Counted from the stretch's first letter, positions 23,682-35,329 are shown. The stretch: 64,000 bases of DNA from Nicotiana tabacum (GCF_000715075.1 NC_134095.1:8294722-8358721); one strand, 5' to 3'. Numbers and translations: made by a program. The notes: generated from the letters alone by a model not told the origin.

Positions 23682-24270
23682 AACGGCTTGGGTGATGGGC
23701 TACTTGGACCGGGTAAGACAAAGGACTTTGGGCCGTGTATTGGGTAATTTTGTTTGGGCTAGGTACAATTAAATGGGTTTTAGACCAGATCTGGATCTTC
23801 TCATTTCTTTCTTTTTCCTTATTCAATTTCACAATTCTTTTCTTTTTTCAAAATTAAAATAAATTCTAAATTAATTAATAATAATTTTTAAACCAAACTA
23901 ACCTACCCAATTAGATTAATCACTCATCATGGTATTTACAATAATTAATTAAATCCTAATTTTAAAGAAAAATTACACAATTCAAAATTAAAAAGTAAAT
24001 ATGCAAAATGAATTATTTTTTATGATTTTCATTTTTTATAAAAAAAAAAACTAATTTACTAATTAATCTAAAAATATAAAATTAAATCCTCAATGCAGAT
24101 GCAACATATATTTTGTATTTTTCACGAATTAAAAATAAACGTGCACAGACAAATGCAAATAATTACCAGAAAATGCCACGAAATCCAACAAAATTGCAAA
24201 CGCTGAGAGAAATTATTTTGTTTTGAATTTGTTGGAGTAATTCATATAGGACAAAAATCACGTGCTCACA

Positions 24271-24275
24271 AGACT
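24271..24275. repeat. Target-site duplication AGACT, right of element A
   Basis: Partner of 3938-3942. Beyond it, element B sequence resumes (CACAAACAGACTAACAGACTC). Confidence 0.9.
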
Positions 24276-24305
24276 CACAAACAGACTAACAGACTCTAAT
24301 GAAAA

Positions 24306-26365
24306 TCATGAATACATTAATGCCTCAAATGCTCCTGGGGCCCGTGGGACATCATTCGTTCTCGCCACGGGCCTATATGCAAGATCCTTTTGAAGCCATT
24401 CCAAGTCATTCATTATCTGTCGGACAAATGTCATCACTACCGTGAAGAAGGTGGTGCGAGTCATATCCTCACATGTTTGGCATTTCACAACAATGTTGTC
24501 GGCAATGGTTCCGATCCTCTCTCGGATTCTACCTTTTTCCTGAAGCAAATGCCCGACCTGCTGATTCCGGGCTTCCAACACCTGAGTGTCATGGAGATGT
24601 TGATTTTGCAGTTATTGTATTTCTTCCTCCATCTGAGCCATCAAATCATAACAGTGTTCCCTGTCAGCTTTAAAGTCCTTGGCCTGATTGGCTACTTCAT
24701 TCTCGAGGGTAGTCATTTTTCTCTTTAGGCTGGCGATTGTCCCTTCATACTTTCTTTTCATTTGTTTCACAAACTGTGCTCGCTCTTCCGCCTTCTTTGC
24801 CCATCGTGCCCGGACTTTTGCTAGGCTGGCCTCAGACTTTTCCAGGTCATTTTGACACTCAAGGGCTTTCTTTTTCAGACTGCTTATAAGCCTTTCATCC
24901 GCTTGGCTTCTTTCCTGGTTTCTAGCAGCTATTCTCATTTTCTGAATTTGAACTTTGAGGGCTTTATTTTCTTAAGTTAACTTCTTCTTCTCGCCTTCAT
25001 CTGCGGCGGATTGCAACCCATTCTCAAACTGAAGGTCCATGACTTGCTTTTCCAGCCTGCTTATGGTTTCTCAGTACACATTTTCTTTGGCAGCCAGTCC
25101 CATTGCTCTTGTGACGTCTCGACGAATTCTTGAAGATGGGGCCTTTTGGCCGGCCTTCCAAACTCAACTTCCCTTTTATACCAAGCAAGGTACTCTAGTT
25201 CAACTTCACTTCTGGATAGATCACGTACTCGAGTGTTTGTCGTCAAGTACTGACACTTGCTCCAAATCTGGCGAACCGCTGCTTCATAAAACTGACCATC
25301 GGGACCAATCTCGACCACATGGCGACTAATGTCTTCATCCCTGGGAACCATTTGACATCTCCCTAACTGTATCAAAACCCGATATGGGGCATAAGGCTGG
25401 ATACTCCTGACACCCATCAAAAGAAAGTGAAGCCCGGTAGCTGGCATGTATATGATCTCATCTATGGGAAGCCACCCAAACATCCATTCTATTTGACTTG
25501 CACTGATGGAAAGGAGATGTGATGCCCATTTTGTGACCCCCTCTGGTAAGCTAAACCCATCAACTCTTGTATGGAATTCCTCTATGCATCTCTTCTCTGT
25601 CGACCCATAACTCATGAATTGAGGACGATGACATATATGTTCAATCATCCACATCTGTAACAACAAGTTGCACCCTTCAAAGAAGTCTCCTCCGGCTTTG
25701 CAGGCTGCGAGAGCGCGGAAGATCTCAGACACTATCATGGGTGCGAGGGTACTTTTAGCCTGAGTAAGCAAAGTGCTGACAACCCTAGCTATCCGTATAT
25801 CAATATTCTCATCTTTTCGGGGGAAACACCAATAGGCCCAAGAAAACTACCATAAATGCAAAACACCTGTGTTCTTCCCATTTGAGGCGGCTTCCTTTGC
25901 TATAGATTTTGCTTTCTGGATTGTTAAACCCCCCTATATGACCATATCTCTTGTATATAAACTGCAAAGTACAAAAACCAGCTGCCAGATCTGGGTTGTG
26001 GACCCCCTGCTTATCTTTAATAAATCTAGGAACCTGTGTATGGCTACGGCCCTTGGAGCAATCAAGTACTGGTGTCTCAGAGGAACTTTGAGACCCCCAA
26101 TATATCCGGCTATTTCTTCCAAGGTTGGGGTAAGTTCAAAATCTGAGAAATGAAATACGTTGTGGGCCGGGTCCCAAAATGTAACCAATGCTTTTATGAT
26201 GTCTCCCCTAGGATTAATCTTCAGCAACCCGGTGAGGCCTCCCAAGTATAGATTGACCGTATCTTGCCCTGATTTACCCAAATCGTTCCACCACATGTGC
26301 AGCTCCAAAGGGATCTTGTTCATGACTGTTATTGGCAAATTTTGATTCGTGCTCATTCTGCACAT
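24306..26365 (-). pseudogene. Element B ORF1: plant-mobile-domain/DUF7745-like protein with C-terminal coiled coil
   Basis: Better preserved than the copy in A. The N-terminal block 25934-26365 has IPLELHMWWNDLGKSGQD, GDIIKALVTFWDPAHNVFHF and FSDFELTPTLEEIAGYIG. The middle block 25061-25771 has RHVVEIGPDGQFYEA, SRSEVELEYLAWYKREVEF and GWLPIDEIIYMP. The coiled-coil part 24306-24938 is Lys/Glu/Leu-rich (KRKYEGTIASLKRKMTTLEN) and ends PRAPGAFEALMYS. Intact length would be near 680 residues. Frames break near 25930, 25060 and 24600. The start MCRM at 26363-26365 or MST at 26354-26356 is shared with A. Function unknown. I recall such sequences being annotated DUF7745, and the F-x-LTPTLEE motif recalls the plant mobile domain. 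Confidence 0.65.
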
Positions 26366-27484
26366 TTATTAGGGTGGTTAAGCAAAATCATGATTCATTT
26401 GACTCCAAAACAAAGTTAACACTTTTTTTCATATCAAAAATAAAAACCCGCCTTTGCAAATACGGCCTTTTAGTACTTATGTGAGAAGATTTTAAGGTTG
26501 TGTTTGATAACCGGCCAAAAATTTGAAAAACAGACCCCGCTGTTCCTGCAAAAATAGCCTTTCGGCGTCCTTTTAGGGACATTTGGCTAATTTTGACAAG
26601 AATGGCGTCGCCTTGCTTGTCCACCACAAAAAACAATAAGATTTTTTGGTTCTTTTGGGCTATTTTTGCAAAAGGGAAGTTGGACCCGATGGGATTTGCC
26701 TACGTATTCCACATCCGATGAGAATCAAACTGGCGTAGTTCGGGCAATTTTGACAAAATAAAAACCAACTCTTTTTTTTCTTTTTTTTTTCAAAACAAAA
26801 AAAAATTCTCTACTTTTTTCTTTTCAAAATTTCGGCAGAGTTTCAGTATATTTTGGGACGTCGGTTTTTCAAAACAAGAAATTATCTCTTTCAACTTTCT
26901 CATTGACTTTCCCTAAGTTTTTCCCCTACAAGCCGGTCAACATGCAAATCCGAAGCAAATGAATGCACAAGTAGCAAGTAAGATGCACCAGGATGGTCTT
27001 TTCATTTCGGGTACACCTGTCCTAGACAGACCCAACCCCTGTGTTGAGTTTCCAAAATTAAATGCACGTGATGCAATCAGGCGTTCCTACTAGGGATTCA
27101 GGATGAGGCTGAGTTATTCTAAGTATAAAGCCTGGGTATACTGTTCTAGACTTGTGCACCCGAGCGGACAACTCGAGCTGAGGAGGGGGCTACGTACCGG
27201 GAACCAAAAGGCCATCCAGCTTAGTAACTTGTTCGAGCCTCTTTCTTATTTCAAGGTATGACACTAACAGAATAAGGAGTCTCGACCAATGAGCACATCC
27301 CCGAAGATGAGAAGAGAAGGGTTTCGCAGCAGTTTATATACAATTCAGATAATATCAAAGCAGTAAAAGCATCATTTAGCACATTAGACCCAAACATGTA
27401 GTAAAATCAGATAACATATAAAGCCTAATATAACAATTCATATAAGCTCGAATTCTGAACCCTGAACCAGAGATTCTGGATTCG
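26366..27484 (-). other. Leader of element B between PBS and ORF1
   Basis: Untranslated. It has the same order of blocks as A's leader: module copy 5 (26697-26747), T-rich tract (about 26770-26830), CACCTGTCCTAGACAGACCC near 27005, and the GGACA-loop hairpin region (27159-27177). No gene seen. Confidence 0.65.
26697..26747 (-). repeat. Conserved CTACGTAT...GTAGTTC module, copy 5
   Basis: TTGCCTACGTATTCCACATC, then GAGAATCAAACTGGCGTAGTT and CGGGCAA. Equivalent to copy 4 in A's leader. Confidence 0.7.
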
Positions 27485-27503
27485 ATCCCCAACAGAGTTG
27501 TCG
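27485..27503 (-). other. Primer-binding site of element B (mutated)
   Basis: Same spacing from the LTR as in A (23 nt from its outer base to the LTR). Minus strand CGACAACTCTGTTGGGGAT differs from A's by several transitions, and the terminal TGG has changed to CGA. Confidence 0.6.
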
Positions 27504-30500
27504 GAGCTGTCACACCTCCTTCTTACCTACACCATCGGAATGGAGTATATAAGAGAGTTTTTCCAACTTAAGGTGACAATCGAAACGAGATTTATTTATT
27601 TAATGATTCAGAGTCTCCACTTGAGATAATTTATGGTGTCCCAAGTCACCAGTTCAAATCCCGAATCGAGGAAAAGATTGACTCTGTTTTATAGTCCGCA
27701 AACACAGAAATCCGGGTAAGAAATTCTGTTAACCCGGGAGAAGGTGTTAGGCATTCCCGAGTTCTGTGGTTCTAGCACGGTCGCTCAACTGTTATTATTG
27801 GCATAATTATTTGGTTTTAAAACATTTTGAACCTATGTGTAATTTTAACTTTTTAACCGCTTTTATTTAATTAATTAAAGGAAGATTGTAACGTCATTTA
27901 AAATATGTTTCAAACCACGTCACATAAATGCCCCCGCAGTCCGCAACACATTTTATCTAACGTTGAGATTTGAATTTGGGTCACATAAATGCGCATCCGA
28001 GTTTAGGAAGGTAAATTATTAAAATAACACGCCTAAAGCAACTACGCGTTTGCAACTTTGCGAGGGCCATGAAAATTCAACTAGGTGGCATGCCTCAAAT
28101 TCTAAGGATCAAAACAAGATTAATTAAATGAGGGCCATGGGTTATTTAATGCAGATGGCACACCTCAAATTTCTATAAAAGCTAGCTTATGAATTTTATG
28201 ATCATGGGCCATAGTACTTAAAATATCCAATCCAAAGGTTCCTAAAGGCCCGATTTTCTGGTTTTAAAGCCAGACAATTTCATGGCCCGTTCTTCCTTAA
28301 TATCAAAATTGTTTCATGACACAAAACGGTTCATATGGCCCAATTCCCTTGTATACTACTGCCTTTTGCGCCATGAGTTACTCTGGCATGGGTGTTTCCT
28401 TCTTCAAATTGCATTAAGCAAATAGTGACAATGAGAAAATCACGTTTTGATAATTCATGGAACTAACTTTCTTACAAAAACTACACCACTGAATATAACT
28501 AAATTATTTTAAGAAAAATAGCCAAAAACAGGAAAACTATTATTGTCTATGGATTAAAAAGAAACAAATAAATTCCTGCTAGAACTTTAAACCAACGAAA
28601 GCGGACAAACCCATGAACAAAAATAAAAATAAAAACTTGCTCGAGCAGTAATGAAATATAACCATAATTCTCATAATTTTTCACATTGTGAACTACTGAG
28701 CTCTGACTTCCAAATTACAGAACATTCACACCTTTTGATATCAAAACTCAATAATCGTAAACTTATGCAATGTCTGACTCCAACCAATAAGTTTAGCTAG
28801 ATCATACATGGTTCACAATTCTTAAAGAAAATGAAATAAAACCAAGCTTAATCCTGGGACTTGCCAAGTCTGAAATCAGATTCACTCCACTTTAGAACTC
28901 ATTTTCAGAAATCCGAAAAATAAATCAAAACACACATGAAAGGAGATCTAGTGATAGACTATGAAAAACACAGAACCATGTCTCAAACCATATGGATGCA
29001 AACTTGAGCAGAATTACTAGGAAAACAAAGTGACACTAGATTCATGAGACCAATTATTCTGGGTGAACATACATTTAACTGATTGCTATAACAAACACAA
29101 ACCAAAAACCAAATAATTTCTAGTAATCAAACTACAACATCTGTCCTTAATTATTACAAGTTTCATCTAATGTACCTTTGATCCTCTTACATTCAAACTA
29201 ATTCAAATCCAACATCTGATACTAAATGCATATGAATGGGACATCCAAAGCAAGCTAGACTAAATCAGGAAAAGGAACATGGCAAAGATAGCAACAATCA
29301 TAATATAAAATTACTATGTTTCATTCAACTTCAATTTGGTTCATAAACATTTACATAAGACTCAACAACCAAACTCAATCTCCAACCATAGTTTCAGAAA
29401 GGATACCTGGAGATGGAAAGAAACAGAAGGTGAAGGATCAGTAGTAATTTAGTATAAGGCAGCAGCAGAAATAACCAATGAAACCAGCTTCCAACTCAGA
29501 AATGATGTGCAATAATCCAAAAGAAAACAGTTTCAATCGAACAAGAGCCCAGCAGACTTGTAACCAAACTTTTAAACCAAACTCAATCCATTTCCAACCC
29601 CAAGTGAATCAGAATTTGTTTCAGAAATTGAAGACCTTAAGAATCACAGATGAAATGCAATGGAACAGTAATTGTATTGGAATTTTCAACCGTTTTTCCT
29701 TTTTTGGATTTTTTATCTCTGAATCTCTGCCTTGAATGCCAAGTTAGAGAGCCTTTATAGGCAAGGTATTTAGGGCAGCTAGATGAGAATTAGATTTGCA
29801 CCTAGATCCTCTTTAAATTTTCATTATAGCTTAGGAGTCCTTAAGTTAAAATTCAAAAATTCCCTTAGGTCCCTTCCCCAACTTCCTAGAAGCTTCCATT
29901 TCAGTTATACAAAGATTCCCTAGACTAGACTACCTAAATTACCCCTTAATGACCCTGTTATTACCCCTGATACTAAACGGGTATGAGGTCAAATTGACCC
30001 AATGTTTCAATCCAGCCTGGGCTTGCAAGACTCAATATGAATCTCTTATTTTTTGACTTTTGATTTCAATCAAACCAACAATCTATAATAGAACCCACAA
30101 TTTAAACAGACTGACCCGAAATTTCTCAAAAGAAAAACCCAGAAACCCCTTAAAAACTGAAACTACAAACAAAAAAGAAAGGGAAATGAACCAATAAAAT
30201 AAGCTAAGCCTGGTTATTAAACTAGTTATGCAAAACAGAACAACGGGCAAACGAATACATGATAAAGAAAAAGAAGAAAGGGTGCAGAAAAAGATATAAA
30301 TGAACTTAGACGCAGAAGAAGAAAACATGCAAGAAAAGGAAGTGAAAAAATACCTAAAATCTGGACAGCTTAATCTTGGATCTTCAGAAGAAGCTTCAAT
30401 TTCTTGAACAAAATGGGCCTTAGTCGTGTGTTTTCAAATGAGAACGCACGAATAAAGCCAATTTCGGCCTTAAAACTTCGTTAAACTTCGCTAATTTGGG

Positions 30501-30753
30501 TTTTGGGATTTTAGGGTTCATGTCTTCCAATTAAGATTCGAGGAGTTCAGAGAAGATTCGAAGGAAACCAGTTGTGGATTAGGTACGAGGGGGTCAAGGG
30601 GAGTTCGGGGTGTTGATTTGGGGTGGTTTGGGACCAGCGCCGCCACCTGAGGACGGTAGGAAAATGAGGCGGCACTTTAGGGTTTTGCTTTTGGTCTCTG
30701 AGAGATGAAGGGTTGAGAGAGACGAGACCGGGGGATGCAGGGCATTTGTACAG

Positions 30754-30760
30754 TTTTATA
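30754..30760 (-). promoter_or_regulatory. TATA box in element B LTR
   Basis: Minus strand CCTATAAAACTG, in the same context as in A (GGTCCGGAAC upstream, CCCCCGGTCTCGTC downstream). Confidence 0.6.
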
Positions 30761-30827
30761 GGTATAACCCAATCAGTTCCGGACCGTCAGATTAAATGAA
30801 ATCAACGGCCCAGATCGAAGAGTTATT

Positions 30828-30842
30828 AAAACGGGGTCGTTT
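30828..30842. promoter_or_regulatory. Degenerate AAAACG-GGGT-CGTTT inverted repeat
   Basis: Counterpart in element B of the palindrome at 6198 and 23666, again about 70-80 bp upstream of the TATA box. Arms are kept; the centre has changed. Confidence 0.4.
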
Positions 30843-33593
30843 AGTTTCAACGTAGGGCAAATCGGGTTTTGGGGCGGGTCGTGGGCTGGTTTTGAGCGGG
30901 TATGGAGGAAAAAATCATTTGGGCCTTAAAGAAACAAAAGGGATCAGCCCAAAAACTGGACCCTCACTTCTTTTTATATCTCTTTTCATTTTTCTTCATT
31001 CTATCTTTCTTTTTTTTTTCAAAATTAAATTAAAGAAGTAAAATCCTAAATTTAATCACCAATCAAATTAGCCTATCAAAACACTAACTAATAATTATCA
31101 CAAATCATTAAAAATCAAATTAAAAGAAAGACTACCCAAAATTCAAAATTAAAACTAAAAAAATGTAAAATAAACTATTTTTTGTGATTTTTCAATTTTT
31201 ATAAAATAACTAATTTGCTAATTAATCCTAAAATGTAGAATTAAATCCTTAATGCAAATGTCACGTATTTTTTTGTATTTTTCATTAATTAAACAAAATT
31301 AATATGCAGAGACAATATGCAAATAATAACAGAAAATGCCACAAAATCCACAAAATTGCAAATAATGAAAAGAAACTTATTTTCTTGAATTTATGGGAGT
31401 AATTCATATAGGGAAAAAATCACGTGCTCACAAGTACAACCGACCCCATGTACTCTATAAGTTCCGAGTCTAACCTCGACGAAGTAGTGACGAGGCTAAG
31501 GCGGGTCACCTACATTACAACCTGCACGCAATATATAATAATGATAGAAAATAGAAACACATAACAAGATTTAACAGTCAACTATAAACAATAACTACAG
31601 CCTCAAGAAATGAACCAATGTCGTCTAGAATTACCAATTCGTAGCATTTCAAATGAGAACACTGAAAATCAAATGTTGATCAGGAAATGGAAACACATAG
31701 GTTGTTGCATGGTTGAGTAGCTGGCTTGACTAATTGGCCAACTACTCAACCATTTCAATACATCAAAAGCTTTGAAAAATACGAAAGAAGTTAAATTTAA
31801 GGAATATTTTTTTAAAAAGCAAATAAGAAAAACGTAAACTCAATACAAAATCTCCCCCAAAACCGGGGCGTCACCGAGTACATGAGCATCTATATAGGAA
31901 TATAGTCTAATACAATGTCTAGAGAATAAAACTAAAATATAAAAATGAAGATATGGGAGGAGAGTCAACGTCTGCAAATGCCAAGCAGATACCTCGATAA
32001 TCTCTGAAGATCCGGACTTCACAGCTCAGCATCCGCTGTGACCAGAAGCACCTGGATCTGCACACGAGGTGCAGCGTGAGTTCAACCAACTCAATAAGTA
32101 AGAAATCTAACCTTTGGACTGAAATTAGTGACGAACTCAACCGGTATAGTTCAATATAGAAATAACCGTACAAAAATGTAAACACACTTCCAAGTGCAAC
32201 AATTAAACTCAATACCAGTAAGATAGATCAATTCTGGATGATATGAGGAATACAACTTCTCTACATGTACATGTCAATGCACATATTGTATGTGATGCGC
32301 CATGCTGAAAGCATCGTGTACTCACTCTCTCGAAATACTCAATCACTCAGTACTGTTTATGGCCAATCCAACCCAGGGATGATCCATCCCGGAAATATAT
32401 ATATCAACTGACAAACAGTCACTCAGTACTAGGTAGGGCCAATCCGGCCCATGGGGAGATCCATCCCCATGTATAAATGCATCAGACAAGATCCATGTCC
32501 AGGGAATATCCATCCCTCAGTATAAATCACCACTCCATCAATATAATCAGTCGCGCTCACTGGGGGTGTGTGCAGACTCTGGAGGAGCTCCTTCAGCCCA
32601 AGCGCTATGATCAGTATAACCGTTGCGGTGTACAGCCTGATCCCATAAATGTCACTTATAATCAGGCCCTCGACCTCACTCATTCATCAATCTCTCTAGT
32701 CCTTCGAGCTCACAAAGCCATGAAACTAGCTCAAAATAATGATATAATGTACCAAAAATGGTAACAGTGACTGAGATATGATATGCATATGAATACATAT
32801 AACTAAGTATATAAAGCCATAAAAGTAGATCAATAAGTCAACAGCAAGAAACGACCACTATGGGTCCCAACAGTACCAGCATATAGCCTAAACATGATTT
32901 CTAACATGATTAGCAGCTCAATTACTTTATCACATGATGAAAAACATGGATATCAACAAGATAAATCAGCTATACAGTTTCATGGAATCGACCAGATCAT
33001 AGTTCTCACGGTGCACGCCCGTTACTTGGCATGTGTGTCACTTCAATACCAATCATATAACACATAATTCGAGGTTTCGAAAGTGTTACTTATCTCAATA
33101 CGAGCAAATCTCTACTCCAACACACATTTGCCTCGCGAAACGGCCTCTGAATGCCTCGAATCTAGTCACAAACAATGTGATACAATCAACATGGACTAAA
33201 GGAATCAATTTCGTAAGGAAATACTAAGTTATAAATCAAAAGTCAAAAATTGGCCCAAAGCCGGCCCTTGGGCCTACGTCTCAAAATTCAACAAAAGTTA
33301 CAAAACACAAAAGCCCATTCAACTATGAGTCCAACCATACCCATTTACCAAAATCTGACACCAAAACGCCACTCAAATCCCCAAATCAAACTTTTCAAAT
33401 CCCTACCCTCAAACCCCCCCAAATTTAACCTCAAAACCATACAATCTAAGTGGAAAAATCAATGGGAAAACAAGATTATTGAATAAAATGAGCACAAGTA
33501 ACTTACCTCAAAAATCCCCTCAAAAACCCTCTCAAACATCACCTTAGACCGAGCTTGAAATGTCCAAAATGAAGTAAAATCACAAACCCTTGA

Positions 33594-33601
33594 ATTTATA
33601 T
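33594..33601 (-). promoter_or_regulatory. TATA box of LTR E
   Basis: Minus strand ACATATAAATTC, about 20 bp below the CpG-rich cluster that starts at 33618. Confidence 0.5.
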
Positions 33602-33617
33602 GTTCTACCTAGTCCTT

Positions 33618-33945
33618 CCACTTCTGCGGACACTTAACTGCATCTGCGGCATCGCAGAAGCGATTAAACTTCCATTTCTGCATTTTCCTCCACTCCTGCG
33701 GCCCACTAATCCACTCCTGCGTACTCACTTCTGTAAGCCACCAAGCCGTTTTTGCGGACCCAACTCCCAGCTTCATTTTTGCTTCTACGCTCCCATTGTC
33801 GTATCTGCGGCCACACAGGTGCGGGAAATCCTTCGCAACTACAACCACCGGCTCACACCCCTCTAAACTTCCCATCTGCACAATTGACCCCGCACCTGTG
33901 AGCTCGCACCTGCAATCAAAGCAACGCAGGTGCGATTACACTAGC
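33618..33945. repeat. CpG-rich microrepeat cluster in LTR E
   Basis: Interspersed CTTCTGCGG, TCCTGCG, ATCTGCGGC, CACAGGTGCGG and ACGCAGGTGCG units, in both orientations, in otherwise AT-rich sequence. Confidence 0.6.
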
Positions 33946-34620
33946 AGACTCTAGCTTCAACAACCTCTCAAGTTCAACTTTTGATCCGTTAAATTTGGAA
34001 TCAATCTGAGGCCCCTCGGACTTCAACCAATCATACCAACAAGTTCTAAAACACGATAGGAACTTAGTCGAGCCCTCAATTCACCTCAAAGAACATCAAA
34101 AACATGAATCGCACCCCAATTCAAGTCTATTGAAACTAAGTAAGTGTAACTTCTACAAACGACACCAAAACCTATCAAATCACATCCAATTGACCTTAAA
34201 TTTTGCACACAAGTCACAAATGACACCACTCCAACTTATGTAATCGGAATCCAACCCTGATATCAAAAAGTCCACTCCCGATCAAACTTCCCAAAAATCT
34301 AACTTTTGCCATTTCAATCCTAATTCAACTACGGACCTCCAAATCACAATCCAGACACGCTCCTAAGTCCAAAATCACCCAACGGGGATAACGGAACCAT
34401 CAAAACTCCATTCCGGAGTTGTTTACACATAAGTCAACATCCGATCAATCTATTCAACTTAAGCTTTCAACCTTGAGACTAAGTTTCTTAATTCATTCTG
34501 AAATCCTTCCAAACCCGAACCGACTATCCCAACAAGTCGCATAATAACTATAAAGTACAAAATGAGCAATAAATGGGGGAATGGGCTATAACTCTCAAAA
34601 TGACCGGTTGGGTCGTTACA

Positions 34621-34885
34621 GAATGCTAGGAATGTCATTCTTGAGGGACAACTCAGTCAAGAATAAGAGGAACAGCTCAGTCAAGCCAAAGAGGAACTTG
34701 GTTCTAGCAGTGCACAGGGTTCAAAGGTTGCTTGCTTGATGGCTAAAAATGCAAACCTGAGGAAACAGGCTGAGAACCTAAAAGAGCGGCTTATAAATGA
34801 GTAGTGGTCTGCAAATGCTCGAGTGGATATTATTATCAAAGCCCTTGCCTCTTCATACTTCCCTCCCTCTTCTAGTGCCCCTTAA
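34621..34885 (+). pseudogene. C-terminal end of copia element G extra ORF
   Basis: In frame from 34623: ARNVILEGQLSQE, a TAA, EEQLSQAKEELGSSSAQGSK, LMAKNANLRKQAENLKERL, a TAG, then SANARVDIIIKALASSYFPP and a TAA at 34883-34885. It is coiled-coil-like with a Ser/Pro tail, in the same place and style as the C-terminus of the extra ORF of element F (60065-60250). The rest of G is outside the window. E is inserted just upstream of this point. Confidence 0.55.
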
Positions 34886-35329
34886 ATAGTTCTCTCGTTA
34901 GTGTCCAGTTTAGCCGTGTTTGTCTTAGCCCTAGTGTCCTGTCTTGGATTTTTTTTAATTGTGGTGCTTTAAGTTTGTTTATTGTGTGGATGTTTTGTAA
35001 CAACGATACTACAACCTATGTTTTTCTTCTCAAATTAATTAATGAGCATCTCAGTCTTTTGCTATGCATGTTATACTCTTGTGCTATGTTTTTAGATATG
35101 TTTTTAGCTATGTTATGTGCACACAAGTGGAATGAGTTAACTTTGGTAGACTTCTTTTTGCATTTACTTTCATATATTCTTTTTATGATGCCAAAAGGGG
35201 GAAGAAAAAATGAGAAAGAGAAACAGGTTTCAGGGGGAATATAACTAATCTGCATGGGAAATCATCTAGTAATCTGGTTCTCAGGGGGTACTTCAATTCT
35301 GACTTTGTCATCATCAAAAAGAGGAAAAT
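34886..35329 (+). other. 3' non-coding region of copia element G with two polypurine tracts
   Basis: No gene. Contains GATGCCAAAAGGGGGAAGA (tract at 35193-35210) and a second tract AAAAAGAGGAAAAT at 35316-35329, preceded by TGTCATCATC. Both match the corresponding sites in element F (60558-60570 and 60714-60727). Confidence 0.65.

Larger units (their letters stand above)
3943..24270 (-). mobile_element. Element A: full-length Ogre/Tat-type Ty3/gypsy retrotransposon (decayed)
   Basis: The element is 20,328 bp with LTRs of 2858 and 2861 bp, perfect 5-bp target duplication AGACT, a PBS-like site next to the 5' LTR and a purine tract next to the 3' LTR. Minus-strand order is ORF1, gag, protease plus G-patch, a probable intron, RT, RNase H, a second (archaeal-type) RNase H, and integrase. 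The upstream ORF1, dual RNase H, gag-pol intron and very large size are hallmarks of the Ogre branch of the Tat lineage (established knowledge). Stops and frameshifts in every gene except the RT make it non-autonomous today. It is inserted between ORF1 and gag of a relative, element B. Confidence 0.9.
21410..24270 (-). repeat. 5' LTR of element A
   Basis: 2861 bp, TGTCACACC to GTGCTCACA, matching the LTR at 3943-6800. It contains a TATA box (23583-23589) and the GAAACGACGCCGTTTC palindrome. The 2.1 kb downstream of the TATA box is R/U5. No gene is seen in it. Confidence 0.93.
1..31432 (-). mobile_element. Element B: decayed Ogre/Tat-type Ty3 element, 5' part, interrupted by element A
   Basis: Read on the minus strand the parts are: 5' LTR (27508-31432), PBS, leader, ORF1 (24306-26365), then after the 20.3 kb insertion of element A, a spacer, gag and protease running off the left edge. 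Pol and the 3' LTR lie outside the window. Gag, protease and ORF1 align with those of element A by eye, but the LTR is about 1 kb longer, so B is a related subfamily, not a copy of A. All reading frames are broken. The base flanking the LTR on the right (AGTAC, 31433-31437) is the expected target duplication, but its partner is outside the window. Confidence 0.85.
27508..31432 (-). repeat. 5' LTR of element B
   Basis: 3925 bp from TGTCACACCTCC to GTGCTCACA. It matches A's LTR at both ends and around the TATA box but has about 1.1 kb more between roughly 28100 and 30300, on the transcribed side of the TATA box. No convincing gene: open frames at 29478-29735 and 30083-30328 have no recognisable content. 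Confidence 0.88.
31433..34620 (-). repeat. Partial LTR E (Ty3/gypsy, TGTAACGACCC-type), truncated by element B
   Basis: Ends at 34611-34620 with GGTCGTTACA, the same terminus as the LTRs of element C. It shares internal blocks with solo LTR D (ACTGGGGGTGT near 32559, CAGGCCCTCG near 32662). Its other end was displaced beyond the left window edge by insertion of B. On the minus strand it has a TATA box (33594-33601) preceded by a CpG-rich cluster. No gene is seen. Whether it is a solo LTR or part of an element cannot be told from here. Confidence 0.7.

Noticed and set aside
31840..32764. Several 60-97-codon frames in LTR E
   Set aside because: Overlap each other on both strands in non-coding LTR sequence, with no recognisable motif.
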